This document shows positions 52,012 through 61,010 of a stretch of DNA of 64,000 nucleotides, one piece after another. This DNA is from an uncultured Eubacteriales bacterium (GTDB lineage: Bacteria; Bacillota; Clostridia; Christensenellales; UMGS416). The DNA is taken from NCBI GenBank assembly GCA_900542005.1, contig UQLW01000015.1:5509-69508 (forward strand). The letters are read 5' to 3'. Within the stretch, counting starts at the first letter, position 1. The number at the start of each line of letters is the position of its first letter. The position numbers were made by a program, and so were the translations under genes. The notes beneath the pieces were generated by a model that did no database searches, had not been told where the DNA came from, and worked only from the letters and a program-made list of their open reading frames with translations.

Positions 52012-53037
52012 ATGCAGGAAAAGATCAAGCAGATTGTTTCCGACATACGGGAGCAGCTGGAAAAAATCAACGATAGCCGCGAGCTGGAAGCGCTGAAGGT
52101 AAAGGCCCTGGGCAAAAAGGGCCAGCTGACGGAGCTCATGCGGGGCATGGGCGCGCTTTCCAAGGAGGAGCGGCCCGCCATGGGCAAGCTGGTGAATGAT
52201 GCGCGCGCCACGCTGGAAGCGATGCTGGAGAAGCGGGAGTCGGCGCTGGCCGCCAGGGAACGCCAGGCCCGCCTGACCAGCGAGGTGCTGGATGTGACCA
52301 TACCAGGGCGCGAGCCGTCCCTGGGCAACCTGCACCCGCTTACCAAGGTAATCCGTAGGGTGGAAGAGATCTTTCTGGGCATGGGCTTTGAGATTGCCGA
52401 GGGCCCGGAGGTGGAGCTGGATCATTACAACTTCGAGCTGCTGAACCTGCCCAAGGACCACCCCGCCCGGGATATGCAGGATTCCTTCTTTATCAATGAG
52501 AACCTCCTGCTGCGTACCCATACCTCCCCGGTGCAGGCGCGCACGATGACCACGAAAAAGCCGCCCATCCGCATCATCTGCCCCGGGCGGGTCTACCGGG
52601 TCGACGAGGTGGACGCCACGCATTCGCCGGTATTCCATCAGATTGAAGGACTGGTAATCGATAAGGGCATCGACATGAGCCACCTGAAGGGCACGCTGGA
52701 CGTCTTTGTGCGGGAATTCTATGGACAGGATGTCCGCACCCGCCTGCGGCCGTCCTTCTTCCCCTTTACCGAGCCTTCGGCGGAGATGGACATCTCCTGC
52801 TATGTGTGCGATGGAAAGGATCCGGACTGCCGGGTGTGCCACGGCTCCGGCTGGATCGAGGTGCTGGGCTGCGGCGTGGTGAACCCCAAGGTGCTGACCC
52901 TGTGCGGCATCGATCCTCAGGAATATTCCGGCTTTGCCTTTGGATTGGGCTGGGACCGGATCACCAACGGGAAATATGGGATCAGCGATTTGCGGCTGCT
53001 CTTTGAAAACGACCTGCGCTTCCTGCGCCAGTTCTAG
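52012..53037 (+). CDS. pheS: Phenylalanyl-tRNA synthetase alpha subunit
   Basis: 341 aa from ATG at 52012, 8 nt after AAAAGGAGG; the longer frame reaches into the T-box. The N-terminal coiled coil is followed by the class II catalytic core: HPLTKVIRRVEEIFLGMGF, LRTHTSPVQARTM, motif 2 in CPGRVYRVDEVDATHSPVFHQ, FFPFTEPSAEMD and motif 3 GFAFGLGWDRITN. Forms an alpha2beta2 enzyme with PheT. Induced by uncharged tRNA-Phe through the leader. Confidence 0.97.
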   Translation: MQEKIKQIVSDIREQLEKINDSRELEALKVKALGKKGQLTELMRGMGALSKEERPAMGKLVNDARATLEAMLEKRESALAARERQARLTSEVLDVTIPGREPSLGNLHPLTKVIRRVEEIFLGMGFEIAEGPEVELDHYNFELLNLPKDHPARDMQDSFFINENLLLRTHTSPVQARTMTTKKPPIRIICPGRVYRVDEVDATHSPVFHQIEGLVIDKGIDMSHLKGTLDVFVREFYGQDVRTRLRPSFFPFTEPSAEMDISCYVCDGKDPDCRVCHGSGWIEVLGCGVVNPKVLTLCGIDPQEYSGFAFGLGWDRITNGKYGISDLRLLFENDLRFLRQF

Positions 53038-53048
53038 GAGGAAACAAG

Positions 53049-55448
53049 ATGCTAGTATCATTGAAATGGCTGAGGGATTATGTGGACGTGGATCTGCCGC
53101 TGGAGGAGTTTGCCTCCCGGATGATCATGTCCGGCATGGAGGTCGAGGACGTCAAGGTGCTGGGCGAGCAGCTGGACCGCGTGGTGGTGGGCCGCATTGA
53201 TAAGCTGTCGCCCCATGCCAACTCCGACCACCTGAAGATCTGCATGATGGATGTGGGCGAGGGAGAGCCGGTTCAGATCGTGACGGGCGCGCCGAACGTC
53301 TTTGAGGGGGCCTATGTCCCGGCCGCGCTGGTGGGGGCCAGTCTGCCCTGCGGCATGACCATCAAAAAGGGAAAGCTGCGGGGGGAGGTATCCAACGGTA
53401 TGCTCTGCTCCGGCGGCGAGCTGTGCATTGACGATTCGGTCTACCCGGGCGCCTCGGTGGATGGTATCATGATCCTGCAGGAGGCCTATGCGCCCGGTAC
53501 GCCCATCGCCAGGGTCCTGGGGATGGACGATGTGATCATCGACTTTAAGACCACCGCCAACCGGGCCGACTGCCTGAGCATGATCGGTATGGCCCGCGAG
53601 GTGGCTGCCGCGCTGCATACGCCCATGCGCATGCCGGAGGTCGCCTATACCCAGGCGGCCGGCGATACCATTGACCGCTACCTGTCCGTCAAGGTGGAGG
53701 AGCCCGCGCTCTGCCCCCGGTATATGAACCGCGTGGTGCGCAATGTGAAGATCGGGCCTTCGCCGTCGTGGATGCAGCAGAAGCTGAACGCTGCCGGCGT
53801 CCGGGCGATTAATAATATCGTGGATATCACAAACTATGTGATGCTGGAGATGGGGCAGCCCATGCACGCCTTTGATTACCGCGAGGTGGAGGGGCGCGAA
53901 ATTATCGTGCGCCGCGCCCGGGAAGGCGAGACGCTGATGACGCTGGACGGCAAGGAACGGGCGCTGACCGAGCGTATGCTGGTCATCGCCAACGGCAACG
54001 GCCCCATGGGCGTGGCCGGCGTCATGGGCGGCGAGAACTCGGGAATCCATGCCGATACGCAGACGGTGGTCTTTGAGAGCGCGACCTTCAGCCAGCTTTC
54101 AATCCGCCAGACCTCCCGGGCCCTGGGGCTCAGGACCGAGTCCTCCTCCCGGTATGAGAAGGGCGTGGATCCGACGCTGGCGCAGACGGCCCTGGACCGG
54201 GCTATGGGCTTGATTGAAGAGCTCCATGCCGGCGAAATTGTGGAGGGCGCCGTGGATATCTGCTCGGCTGACCTCACGCCGCGGGTGATCCGCGCCGACA
54301 TCTCCCGGATCAACGCCTGCATGGGCATTACCGTGGAAGCCCGGCAGATGAAGGCCATCCTGGAGGACCTTAAGGTGCCCACAGAGATTGAGGGCGGCGA
54401 GCTTGTCTGCACGGTGCCTGCCTGGCGCGGCGACCTGGAAACCTATGCCGACCTGGCCGAGGAGGTGCTCCGCATCTATGGCTATGAGCACATCCCCTCC
54501 CGGCTGATGGAGGGGGCCATGCAGGGTGCGCGTACGCCCCTGCAGCGGGCCAACAACGATTTGAAGGATCAGCTGGTGGCGATGGGCTTCTATGAGGCCG
54601 TCACCTATACCTTTATGAGCCCTTCGGTGTTCGACCGGATGCTGCTGGAAGCGGATTCCCCCCTGCGCAAGGCGATCCGGCTGCTGAACCCGCTGGGCGA
54701 GGATTATTCCCTGGTTCGGACCTTCCTGGCTCCCGCCATGCTGCAGTCCATCGCCAACAACACCGCCCGCAAGGCGGCCGACCGTGTGCGCCTTTTCGAG
54801 GTGTCGAAGGTATTCGTGCCCGCTGACGATGATTTTTCCAAGCAGCCGGACGAGATCCCCACGCTTTGCATCGGTATGCTGGACGATACCGCCGATTTCT
54901 TCGACCTCAAGGGCGTACTGGAGGCGCTGATCCGCCACTTTGGGCTCAAGGGCGTAAGCTTCTCAGCGGGCGGCCCGGCCTATTATCACCCGGGACGGAA
55001 GGCGCTCGCGATGGTGAAGGGCAAGGTGCTGGCGGAGCTGGGCGAAATTCATCCCGATGTGCAGGCGGCCTACGAGCTGCCCGGGCGCACGCTGGTGGCG
55101 CAGGTCAATCTGCGGGTATTCTTTGAGGCGGCCGATGAGGCGGTATCCTACCGGGCCCTGCCCAAATTCCCCTCGGTAAAGCGGGATCTGGCCGTGACGG
55201 TGGATGCCGGCCAGCCGGTGGGGCCGATGATGGAGCAGATCCGCCAGGCCGGCGGCAGCCTGCTGGAGAGCGTGGAGCTTTTCGACGTATACCAGGGCCG
55301 CCAGGTGGGCGAGGGTAAAAAGTCCGTGGCCTTCTCGCTGACCTATCAGGCCGGGGACCATACCCTGGTGGAGGAAGAAATCAACCGCGTTCATCAGAAG
55401 ATCCTTCGGGCGCTGGCGCGGTCCTGCCAGGCTGAAATTCGTCAATAA
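53049..55448 (+). CDS. pheT: Phenylalanyl-tRNA synthetase beta subunit
   Basis: 799 aa, full length. It starts MLVSLKWLRDYVDVDLPLEE. The N-terminal tRNA-binding (EMAP-like) domain at ~40-150 has NSDHLKICMMDVG. B3/B4 editing domain (~200-370) and B5 domain (~400-470) follow. The C-terminal ferredoxin-fold anticodon domain ends at FPSVKRDLAVTVD...GEGKKSVAFSLTYQ. GAGGAAAC precedes the ATG. Follows pheS after 11 bp. Confidence 0.97.
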   Translation: MLVSLKWLRDYVDVDLPLEEFASRMIMSGMEVEDVKVLGEQLDRVVVGRIDKLSPHANSDHLKICMMDVGEGEPVQIVTGAPNVFEGAYVPAALVGASLPCGMTIKKGKLRGEVSNGMLCSGGELCIDDSVYPGASVDGIMILQEAYAPGTPIARVLGMDDVIIDFKTTANRADCLSMIGMAREVAAALHTPMRMPEVAYTQAAGDTIDRYLSVKVEEPALCPRYMNRVVRNVKIGPSPSWMQQKLNAAGVRAINNIVDITNYVMLEMGQPMHAFDYREVEGREIIVRRAREGETLMTLDGKERALTERMLVIANGNGPMGVAGVMGGENSGIHADTQTVVFESATFSQLSIRQTSRALGLRTESSSRYEKGVDPTLAQTALDRAMGLIEELHAGEIVEGAVDICSADLTPRVIRADISRINACMGITVEARQMKAILEDLKVPTEIEGGELVCTVPAWRGDLETYADLAEEVLRIYGYEHIPSRLMEGAMQGARTPLQRANNDLKDQLVAMGFYEAVTYTFMSPSVFDRMLLEADSPLRKAIRLLNPLGEDYSLVRTFLAPAMLQSIANNTARKAADRVRLFEVSKVFVPADDDFSKQPDEIPTLCIGMLDDTADFFDLKGVLEALIRHFGLKGVSFSAGGPAYYHPGRKALAMVKGKVLAELGEIHPDVQAAYELPGRTLVAQVNLRVFFEAADEAVSYRALPKFPSVKRDLAVTVDAGQPVGPMMEQIRQAGGSLLESVELFDVYQGRQVGEGKKSVAFSLTYQAGDHTLVEEEINRVHQKILRALARSCQAEIRQ

Positions 55449-55461
55449 GCGCGCTTGGTTC

Positions 55462-55490
55462 TTGAACATTGCTCCCGCCCATTGTACAAT
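55462..55490 (+). promoter_or_regulatory. Promoter of zapA-mutS2
   Basis: TTGAAC (55462-55467), 17 bp, TACAAT (55485-55490), 25 bp before zapA. Confidence 0.8.
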
Positions 55491-55514
55491 AGACGGTAAC
55501 AGGAGGTGTCGGCA

Positions 55515-55793
55515 ATGGAGAAGAACAGGACGACTGTGGTGATTGACGGCCGGGAGTATCCGGTGGCCAGCGTGGAGAGCGTGGAACATATTCAGCAGGT
55601 CGCCAAGCTGGTGGATGATAAGGTACGCGAGATCCGCGTCCAGCAATCCGTTCTGAATCCGCAGGTTGCCCTTGCCTTTGCCGCGCTGAACCTGGCCGAC
55701 GAGCTGGTGAATCTTCAGCAAAAGCTGCGGCCAGACGGAGAACCGGGTGACTTCGTAAAGCGAAAGCGCGTCTACAGGCGGGTGAAAAAATAA
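55515..55793 (+). CDS. zapA: Cell division protein ZapA
   Basis: 92 aa from ATG at 55515, 7 nt after AGGAGGT. ZapA bundles FtsZ filaments at the division site. It shows the N-terminal TTVVIDGREYPVASVESVEH beta region, VAKLVDDKVREI, and the C-terminal dimerising coiled coil VALAFAALNLADELVNLQQK. zapA ahead of mutS2 is common in Firmicutes. A hairpin attenuator follows. Confidence 0.92.
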   Translation: MEKNRTTVVIDGREYPVASVESVEHIQQVAKLVDDKVREIRVQQSVLNPQVALAFAALNLADELVNLQQKLRPDGEPGDFVKRKRVYRRVKK

Positions 55794-55799
55794 TCATGT

Positions 55800-55827
55800 G
55801 GGGGACAGCAAGGCTGCCCCCCTTTTT
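55800..55827 (+). terminator. Small terminator or attenuator between zapA and mutS2
   Basis: GGGGG-a-CAGC (55800-55809) pairs with GCTG-c-CCCCC (55813-55822), then five T. It could lower mutS2 expression relative to zapA. Confidence 0.75.
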
Positions 55828-55863
55828 CCGATTCACAGATTCACAAGAGGAAAGGTGAAAACC

Positions 55864-58233
55864 ATGAACGAGAGGACCTATCGGATCCTGGAATTCGATA
55901 AAATATTACAGATGCTCAGCGAGCAGTGCGTCAGCTCCCTGGGGTCGGCGGAGGCGGAGCGGCTTACCCCCTCGGTCCATCGCATTGAGGTGGTCCGGTG
56001 GCAGCAGGAAACCAGCGAAGCCTATGATTACCTGATGCAAAGCGGCGTGAGCCCGGTTCATTCCTTTGACGATATTACCGCCAGCCTCAATAAGGCGCGG
56101 ATCGACGGGATGCTGCAGCCCAAAGAGCTGCTTGCCTGCCGGCTGATGCTGGCCGCCAGCCGGGGGCTGCGGCGCGCCCTGCTGGAGGGCTGCGAGCCGG
56201 CCAGCCTGCTGGGCGGCTATGCAGCCGGGCTGATCAGCGAAAAACCGGTAGAGGATGAGATTGAACGCTGCATCCTGGGCGAGGATGAGATCGCCGACGC
56301 CGCATCGCCCGAGCTCTACCGCATCCGGCGGGATATCAAGGGCTGCCATGCCCGCATCCGGGACCGGATGAACCGGATGATCCATTCGCCCCAATATGCC
56401 AAATACCTGCAAAATCCCATCATTACCATGCGCAACGACCGGTATGTCATCCCTGTGCGGGCGGAATACCGGGCCAATGTCCCCGGGCTGATCCATGACC
56501 AATCCGGCAGCGGCGCCACGCTTTTTGTGGAGCCCATGGCCGTGGTGGAGATCAACAATGAGCTTAAGGAGCTGATGGGAAAGGAGCGGGAGGAGATCGA
56601 GCGCATCCTTCTTCTGCTTTCGGCGCTGGTCGCCCGTCACCAGGAGGAGATGGGCTTTTCGCTGGGCGTCATGGCGCATTTGGATTTCGTCTTTGCCAAG
56701 GCGAAGCTCAGCGCCCAAATGAAGGCGATTTCCCCCAAGATCGAAGAAGGGATGCGGCTTCGCATCGTGCAGGGCCGCCATCCGCTGATCGACCAGGATA
56801 AGGTGGTGCCCAGCAACTTCTGGATGGGCGAGGGCTTTACCACCCTCATCATTACGGGCCCCAACACGGGCGGCAAGACGGTGACCCTGAAAACCTGCGG
56901 CCTCTTTGCGGTGATGGCTCAGGCCGGCCTGCATATCCCCGCCGGGGAGGGCAGCTATCTGCCTATTTTCACCGATGTCTTTGCGGATATTGGCGATGAG
57001 CAGTCCATCGAGCAGAGCCTGTCGACCTTCTCCTCCCACATGAAGAATATCGTTTCGATCCTGCGGGAGGTAAACGAGCGGTCCCTGGTGCTGCTGGATG
57101 AGCTGGGTGCGGGAACGGATCCCACGGAGGGCGCGGCGCTGGCCATTTCGATCCTGGAGCGGCTTACAGCCCGGGGCGTGCTGACGCTGGCAACCACCCA
57201 CTACAGCGAGCTAAAGGCCTATGCGCTTTCAACGGCCGGTGTGGAGAACGCTTCGGTCGAGTTTGACGTGGCTTCCCTGGCGCCTACATACCGGCTGAGC
57301 ATCGGCATCCCGGGGAAATCCAATGCCTTTGAGATTTCCCGCAAGCTGGGCCTGGAGGCGGCGGTCATTGATCGTGCGCAGGAATATCTCTCCCAGGAGC
57401 AGATCCGCTTTGAGGACGTGATCCAGAACGCGGAATACCACCGCCAGCTGGCGGAAAAGGAGCGGGAGCAGGCGGAGCTGGCCCGGCGGGAGAGCGAGCG
57501 GCTCAAGCAGCAGGTGCAGCAGGAGCGCAAGCGCCTGGAGGAGCAGCGGGAGAAGATCCTGACCAGGGCGCGGGAGGAAGCCGCCCGGCTGATCCGGAAA
57601 TCGAAAAACGAGATGGACGCCATCATCGGCGAGCTGAAGGCCCAAAGGGATAAGGCCGGCGCGGCAGACCGCGACCGGACGATTCAACAGGCCCGCGACC
57701 GTATGCGGGGCAACGAGCGGGAGCTGGAGGCGGCCGCGCCCCGGGGAGGCGAGCCCGCCGACCAGGGAAAGCCCCTGACCAAGGTGGAGGTAGGGCAAAC
57801 CGTTTGGGTGGCGAACCTGGAGAAAAATGGCGTTGTACTCTCTGCGGCCACCCGAGGCGGCGAGGTGCAGGTGCAGGTGGGCTCCATGAAGCTGAACGCC
57901 AAGCTGAAAAACCTGCGCGCCGCGGCCCAGGAGGAGAAGAAAAAGCCGGTCATCGAAAAGCGGGAGTCGCGCCTGGCGATGCCCTCGGTGGGGCTGGAGC
58001 TGGATATCCGCGGCTACGACGCGGAAAGCGGCGTAATGGAGATGGACAAATACCTGGACTCGGCCTATATGGGCGGGTTGAAGGAGGTATCCATTATCCA
58101 TGGCAAGGGCACCGGCATCCTGCGCGATGCGGTGCAGCGCCGGCTGCGGCGGCATCCGCTGGTGGATTCCTTCCGCCTGGGCAACTATGGCGAAGGCGAA
58201 ACCGGCGTGACCATCGTAAAATTTAAGTCATGA
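55864..58233 (+). CDS. mutS2: Endonuclease MutS2
   Basis: 789 aa from ATG at 55864, with AGAGGAAAGG upstream. MutS2 lacks mismatch-recognition domain I of MutS; it acts in recombination control and on collided ribosomes (as RqcU). The core/clamp region is followed by Walker A IITGPNTGGKTVTLKTCGLF (~337-356), LVLLDELGAGTDPTEGA and ATTHYSELKAYA. A long coiled coil (~500-600) leads to a KOW-like segment and the C-terminal Smr nuclease domain with LDIRGYDAESGVMEMDKY and SIIHGKGTGILRDAV. The stop overlaps the DUF523 start. Confidence 0.96.
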   Translation: MNERTYRILEFDKILQMLSEQCVSSLGSAEAERLTPSVHRIEVVRWQQETSEAYDYLMQSGVSPVHSFDDITASLNKARIDGMLQPKELLACRLMLAASRGLRRALLEGCEPASLLGGYAAGLISEKPVEDEIERCILGEDEIADAASPELYRIRRDIKGCHARIRDRMNRMIHSPQYAKYLQNPIITMRNDRYVIPVRAEYRANVPGLIHDQSGSGATLFVEPMAVVEINNELKELMGKEREEIERILLLLSALVARHQEEMGFSLGVMAHLDFVFAKAKLSAQMKAISPKIEEGMRLRIVQGRHPLIDQDKVVPSNFWMGEGFTTLIITGPNTGGKTVTLKTCGLFAVMAQAGLHIPAGEGSYLPIFTDVFADIGDEQSIEQSLSTFSSHMKNIVSILREVNERSLVLLDELGAGTDPTEGAALAISILERLTARGVLTLATTHYSELKAYALSTAGVENASVEFDVASLAPTYRLSIGIPGKSNAFEISRKLGLEAAVIDRAQEYLSQEQIRFEDVIQNAEYHRQLAEKEREQAELARRESERLKQQVQQERKRLEEQREKILTRAREEAARLIRKSKNEMDAIIGELKAQRDKAGAADRDRTIQQARDRMRGNERELEAAAPRGGEPADQGKPLTKVEVGQTVWVANLEKNGVVLSAATRGGEVQVQVGSMKLNAKLKNLRAAAQEEKKKPVIEKRESRLAMPSVGLELDIRGYDAESGVMEMDKYLDSAYMGGLKEVSIIHGKGTGILRDAVQRRLRRHPLVDSFRLGNYGEGETGVTIVKFKS

Positions 58234-58667
58234 TCGCCATCAGTGCCTGTTTGGCGGGGATTCCCTGCCGGTATGATGGCAGGAGCAAGCCCCATGCAGC
58301 CTGCCAGGCGATGCTGCTGGCGGAGGGCGCGCTGTTGGTCTGCCCCGAATGCCTGGGCGGCCTGCCCACGCCGCGGCCGCCGGCCGAGCTGCCCGGCGGG
58401 TCGGCGCAGGATGTATGGGAGGGGAAGCGGCCCATCCTGAACCGGGAGGGGCAGGATGTGACGGAGGCCTATATGGCGGGCGCACAGCGGCTGCTGGCGC
58501 TTTGCCAGCGCCAGGGGATCACAGAAGTGTGGCTGAAGGCCAAAAGCCCGGCCTGCGGCTGCGGGAAGGTGTATGACGGCAGCTACAGCGGCCGCCTGGT
58601 AGACGGGGACGGCCTTGCGGCGGCGCTGCTGAAGCGCAACGGAATCAGGGTAATCTGCGTAGACTAA
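58230..58667 (+). CDS. DUF523 family protein
   Basis: 145 aa, full length. Characteristic cysteine pattern: SACLAGIPCRYDG at the start, VCPECLGGLPTPRPPAE in the middle, and LKAKSPACGCGKVYDG. These resemble metal- or cluster-binding sites, but function is not established. One study-level suggestion is a 2-thiouracil desulfidase-like activity for some members; not transferable by eye. It overlaps mutS2 by 4 bp and precedes xylB by 18 bp. Confidence 0.88.
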   Translation: MIAISACLAGIPCRYDGRSKPHAACQAMLLAEGALLVCPECLGGLPTPRPPAELPGGSAQDVWEGKRPILNREGQDVTEAYMAGAQRLLALCQRQGITEVWLKAKSPACGCGKVYDGSYSGRLVDGDGLAAALLKRNGIRVICVD

Positions 58668-58685
58668 GACAGGAGGACGGGTTTG

Positions 58686-60224
58686 ATGGAGGGTATGATT
58701 TTAGGCGTCGATATCGGCACTTCGGCAACAAAGACGGTGCTCTTTGACCTTAAGGGGAGGATTGTGGCCAGCGCCAGCCGTGAATATCCGCTGTACCAGC
58801 CGCAGATGGGCTGGGCGGAGCAGGACCCGGAGGACTGGGCGCGGGCCACGCTGGATACGATAGCCGAGGTGACCCAAGCTGTGGGCGCCGGCCGGCGCAG
58901 CATCCTGGGTATGGGGCTCTCGGGCCAGATGCACGGCATGGTGCTGCTGGACAAAGCGGGCCGCGTTTTGCGGCCGGCCATGATCTGGTGCGATCAGCGC
59001 ACCCAGCGCCAGTGCGATGAAATAACCGGTATCCTGGGGCGGGAGCGGCTTATCGCGATAACGGCCAATCCGGCGCTGACAGGCTTTACGGCCTCCAAAA
59101 TTCTGTGGGTAAAGGAAAACCAGCCGGAGATCTTTGAAAAGATCGATAAGATACTGCTGCCGAAGGACTATGTGCGGTATGTGCTGACCGGCGAATTTGC
59201 CACGGAGGTATCCGACGCTTCGGGTATGCAGCTTCTGGACGTGCCCCAAAGGCAATGGTCCGGCGAGGTGGTATCAGCGCTGGGGCTTTCGATGCAGTGG
59301 CTTCCCGGCGTATACGAGTCGGTGGAGGTCAGCGGGAGGATCAGCCCCAGGATCGCCGAGCAAACCGGCCTGTGGGCAGGCATGCCGGTGGTCGGCGGAG
59401 CGGGTGACAATGCGGCGGGCGCCGTGGGCACCGGCGTGGTAACCCCGGGCGCCGCCTTTTCGACCATCGGGACCTCGGGCGTGGTGTTCGCCCATATGGA
59501 CCGGCCGCAGATCGACCCGCAGGGGCGGGTTCATACCTTCTGCCATGCCGTGCCCGGCGCCTGGCATGTGATGGGCGTCATTCAGAGCGCCGGCCTCTCG
59601 CTGCGGTGGATGCGGGATGAGCTATGCGCCCCGGAGCGGGAGGCGGCCCTGCAGGAGGGGATTGACCCCTACGAGGTCATGACCCGGGAGGCAATGCAGT
59701 CGCCGCTGGGGGCGCGGGGGCTTATCTTCCTGCCCTATCTGATGGGCGAGCGCTCGCCGCACCTTGATCCGGTGGCCAAAGGCGCCTTTGTGGGCCTCTC
59801 GGCGGTGCACACCCGCAGGGATATGATCCGTTCGGTGATGGAGGGCGTGGGCCATGCGCTTCAGGACTCGATGGAGATTATCCGGGAGATGCAGGTGCCG
59901 GTGACAGAGGTGCGGGCCGGGGGCGGCGGCGGGCGCAGCGCCCTTTGGCGGCAAATGCAGGCGGACATGTTCGGCGTGCCGGTGCGAACCGTGCAGGCGG
60001 CCGAGGGGCCGGCGCTGGGCGTCGCCCTGTTGGCCGCGGTAGGGGTTGGGGCCTACGATTCGGTACAGCAGGCATGCGGGGAGGCCATATCGCTGAATGC
60101 GCCCCTATGCCCGGATCAGACGGCGGGCGCTGGCTACCGGCAGCTTCACCAGGTCTATCAGGGGCTGTATCACGCGCTCAAGCCCAGCTTTGACGCCATC
60201 GCCTCCATGCCCGGGCTGGGATAG
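58686..60224 (+). CDS. xylB: Xylulokinase
   Basis: 512 aa from ATG at 58686, 9 nt after AGGAGG. FGGY carbohydrate kinase: N-terminal phosphate site LGVDIGTSATKTVLFDLKG, the xylulokinase signature SGQMHGMVLLDKAG (~79-92), PAMIWCDQRT, VVGGAGDNAAGAVGTG, FLPYLMGERSPHLDP and GGGGRSALWRQMQAD. It phosphorylates D-xylulose for the pentose phosphate pathway. No xylA or xylose transporter lies near; it probably shares a transcript with the DUF523 gene. Confidence 0.92.
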   Translation: MEGMILGVDIGTSATKTVLFDLKGRIVASASREYPLYQPQMGWAEQDPEDWARATLDTIAEVTQAVGAGRRSILGMGLSGQMHGMVLLDKAGRVLRPAMIWCDQRTQRQCDEITGILGRERLIAITANPALTGFTASKILWVKENQPEIFEKIDKILLPKDYVRYVLTGEFATEVSDASGMQLLDVPQRQWSGEVVSALGLSMQWLPGVYESVEVSGRISPRIAEQTGLWAGMPVVGGAGDNAAGAVGTGVVTPGAAFSTIGTSGVVFAHMDRPQIDPQGRVHTFCHAVPGAWHVMGVIQSAGLSLRWMRDELCAPEREAALQEGIDPYEVMTREAMQSPLGARGLIFLPYLMGERSPHLDPVAKGAFVGLSAVHTRRDMIRSVMEGVGHALQDSMEIIREMQVPVTEVRAGGGGGRSALWRQMQADMFGVPVRTVQAAEGPALGVALLAAVGVGAYDSVQQACGEAISLNAPLCPDQTAGAGYRQLHQVYQGLYHALKPSFDAIASMPGLG

Positions 60225-60232
60225 CCTGTGTT

Positions 60233-60275
60233 TTTACAGTTTGTTCATCCATTTAAGGGAAAAGGTCACTATAAT
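60233..60275 (+). promoter_or_regulatory. Promoter of the two-component operon with response-regulator-type repeat
   Basis: TTTACA-N5-TTCATC (60233-60249), then 20 bp to TATAAT (60270-60275). There is no normal -35; the repeat occupies that place, as in activator-dependent OmpR-type promoters. The same arrangement occurs before htrA (62506). Confidence 0.65.
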
Positions 60276-60301
60276 AATCGGTATAAGGAGGTGTCCAAGC
60301 T

Positions 60302-61006
60302 ATGGAGCAACTGGATGTTTTGGTGATTGACGACGACGCAAATATCTGTCAGCTGCTGCGTTTATATTTGGAAAAGGAAGGCTATAGGGTGGAATGCGCT
60401 TACCAGGGCGCGCAGGGGCTGGAGGTGTTCAACGCCCGCAGCCCGCGCCTGTTGATCCTGGATATTATGCTGCCGGGTATGAGCGGCTGGGACGTATGCA
60501 AGGAAATCCGGAAGCACGCCAATACGCCGATCCTGATGCTGACGGCCAAGGGAGAGACCTTCGACAAGGTGCTGGGGCTGGAGCTGGGCGCCGACGATTA
60601 TATGGTCAAGCCCTTTGAGCCCAAGGAGCTGGTGGCGCGGGTCAAAGCCATCCTGCGCCGGGCAGGGGACAGCGGCGGCCAGGCGGACGACGCCGCCTCG
60701 GGCAAGGAGCTCGTTTTCGATAAGCTGAAAATCAACATGGCCGACTATACGGTAACCTATTTTGACCAGGTGCTGGAGCTGCCGCCCAAGGAGATGGAGC
60801 TGCTCTTTTTCCTGGCCAGCCACGCCAATACGGTCTTTACCCGGGAACAGCTGCTGGAGCAGGTATGGGGTTTTGACTATTTCGGGGATTCCCGGACGGT
60901 TGACGTGCATATCAAGCGTTTGCGGGAGAAGTTCCCTGTGGATGCCGACGTGAACTGGCGCATTAAGACCGTGTGGGGCGTCGGCTATAAGTTTGAGGTG
61001 AAATAA
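60302..61006 (+). CDS. OmpR-family response regulator
   Basis: 234 aa. Receiver domain ~5-118: acidic pocket VIDDDANI, phospho-Asp in LLILDIMLPGMSGWDV, Thr in ILMLTAKGE, and Lys in DYMVKPFEPKELVARV. The C-terminal winged helix ends with DSRTVDVHIKRLREKF and IKTVWGVGYKFEVK. Coupled to the kinase downstream (4-bp gap). The shared operator and the htrA gene behind it suggest an envelope-stress system like CssRS, by inference. AAGGAGGT precedes the ATG. Confidence 0.93.
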   Translation: MEQLDVLVIDDDANICQLLRLYLEKEGYRVECAYQGAQGLEVFNARSPRLLILDIMLPGMSGWDVCKEIRKHANTPILMLTAKGETFDKVLGLELGADDYMVKPFEPKELVARVKAILRRAGDSGGQADDAASGKELVFDKLKINMADYTVTYFDQVLELPPKEMELLFFLASHANTVFTREQLLEQVWGFDYFGDSRTVDVHIKRLREKFPVDADVNWRIKTVWGVGYKFEVK

Positions 61007-61010
61007 TCCG

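Noticed and set aside
49680..52382. Minus-strand open frame of 900 codons opposite glyA, the MBL gene and the pheS leader
   Set aside because: It runs through a T-box and a glyA coding strand; no motif or ribosome site supports it.
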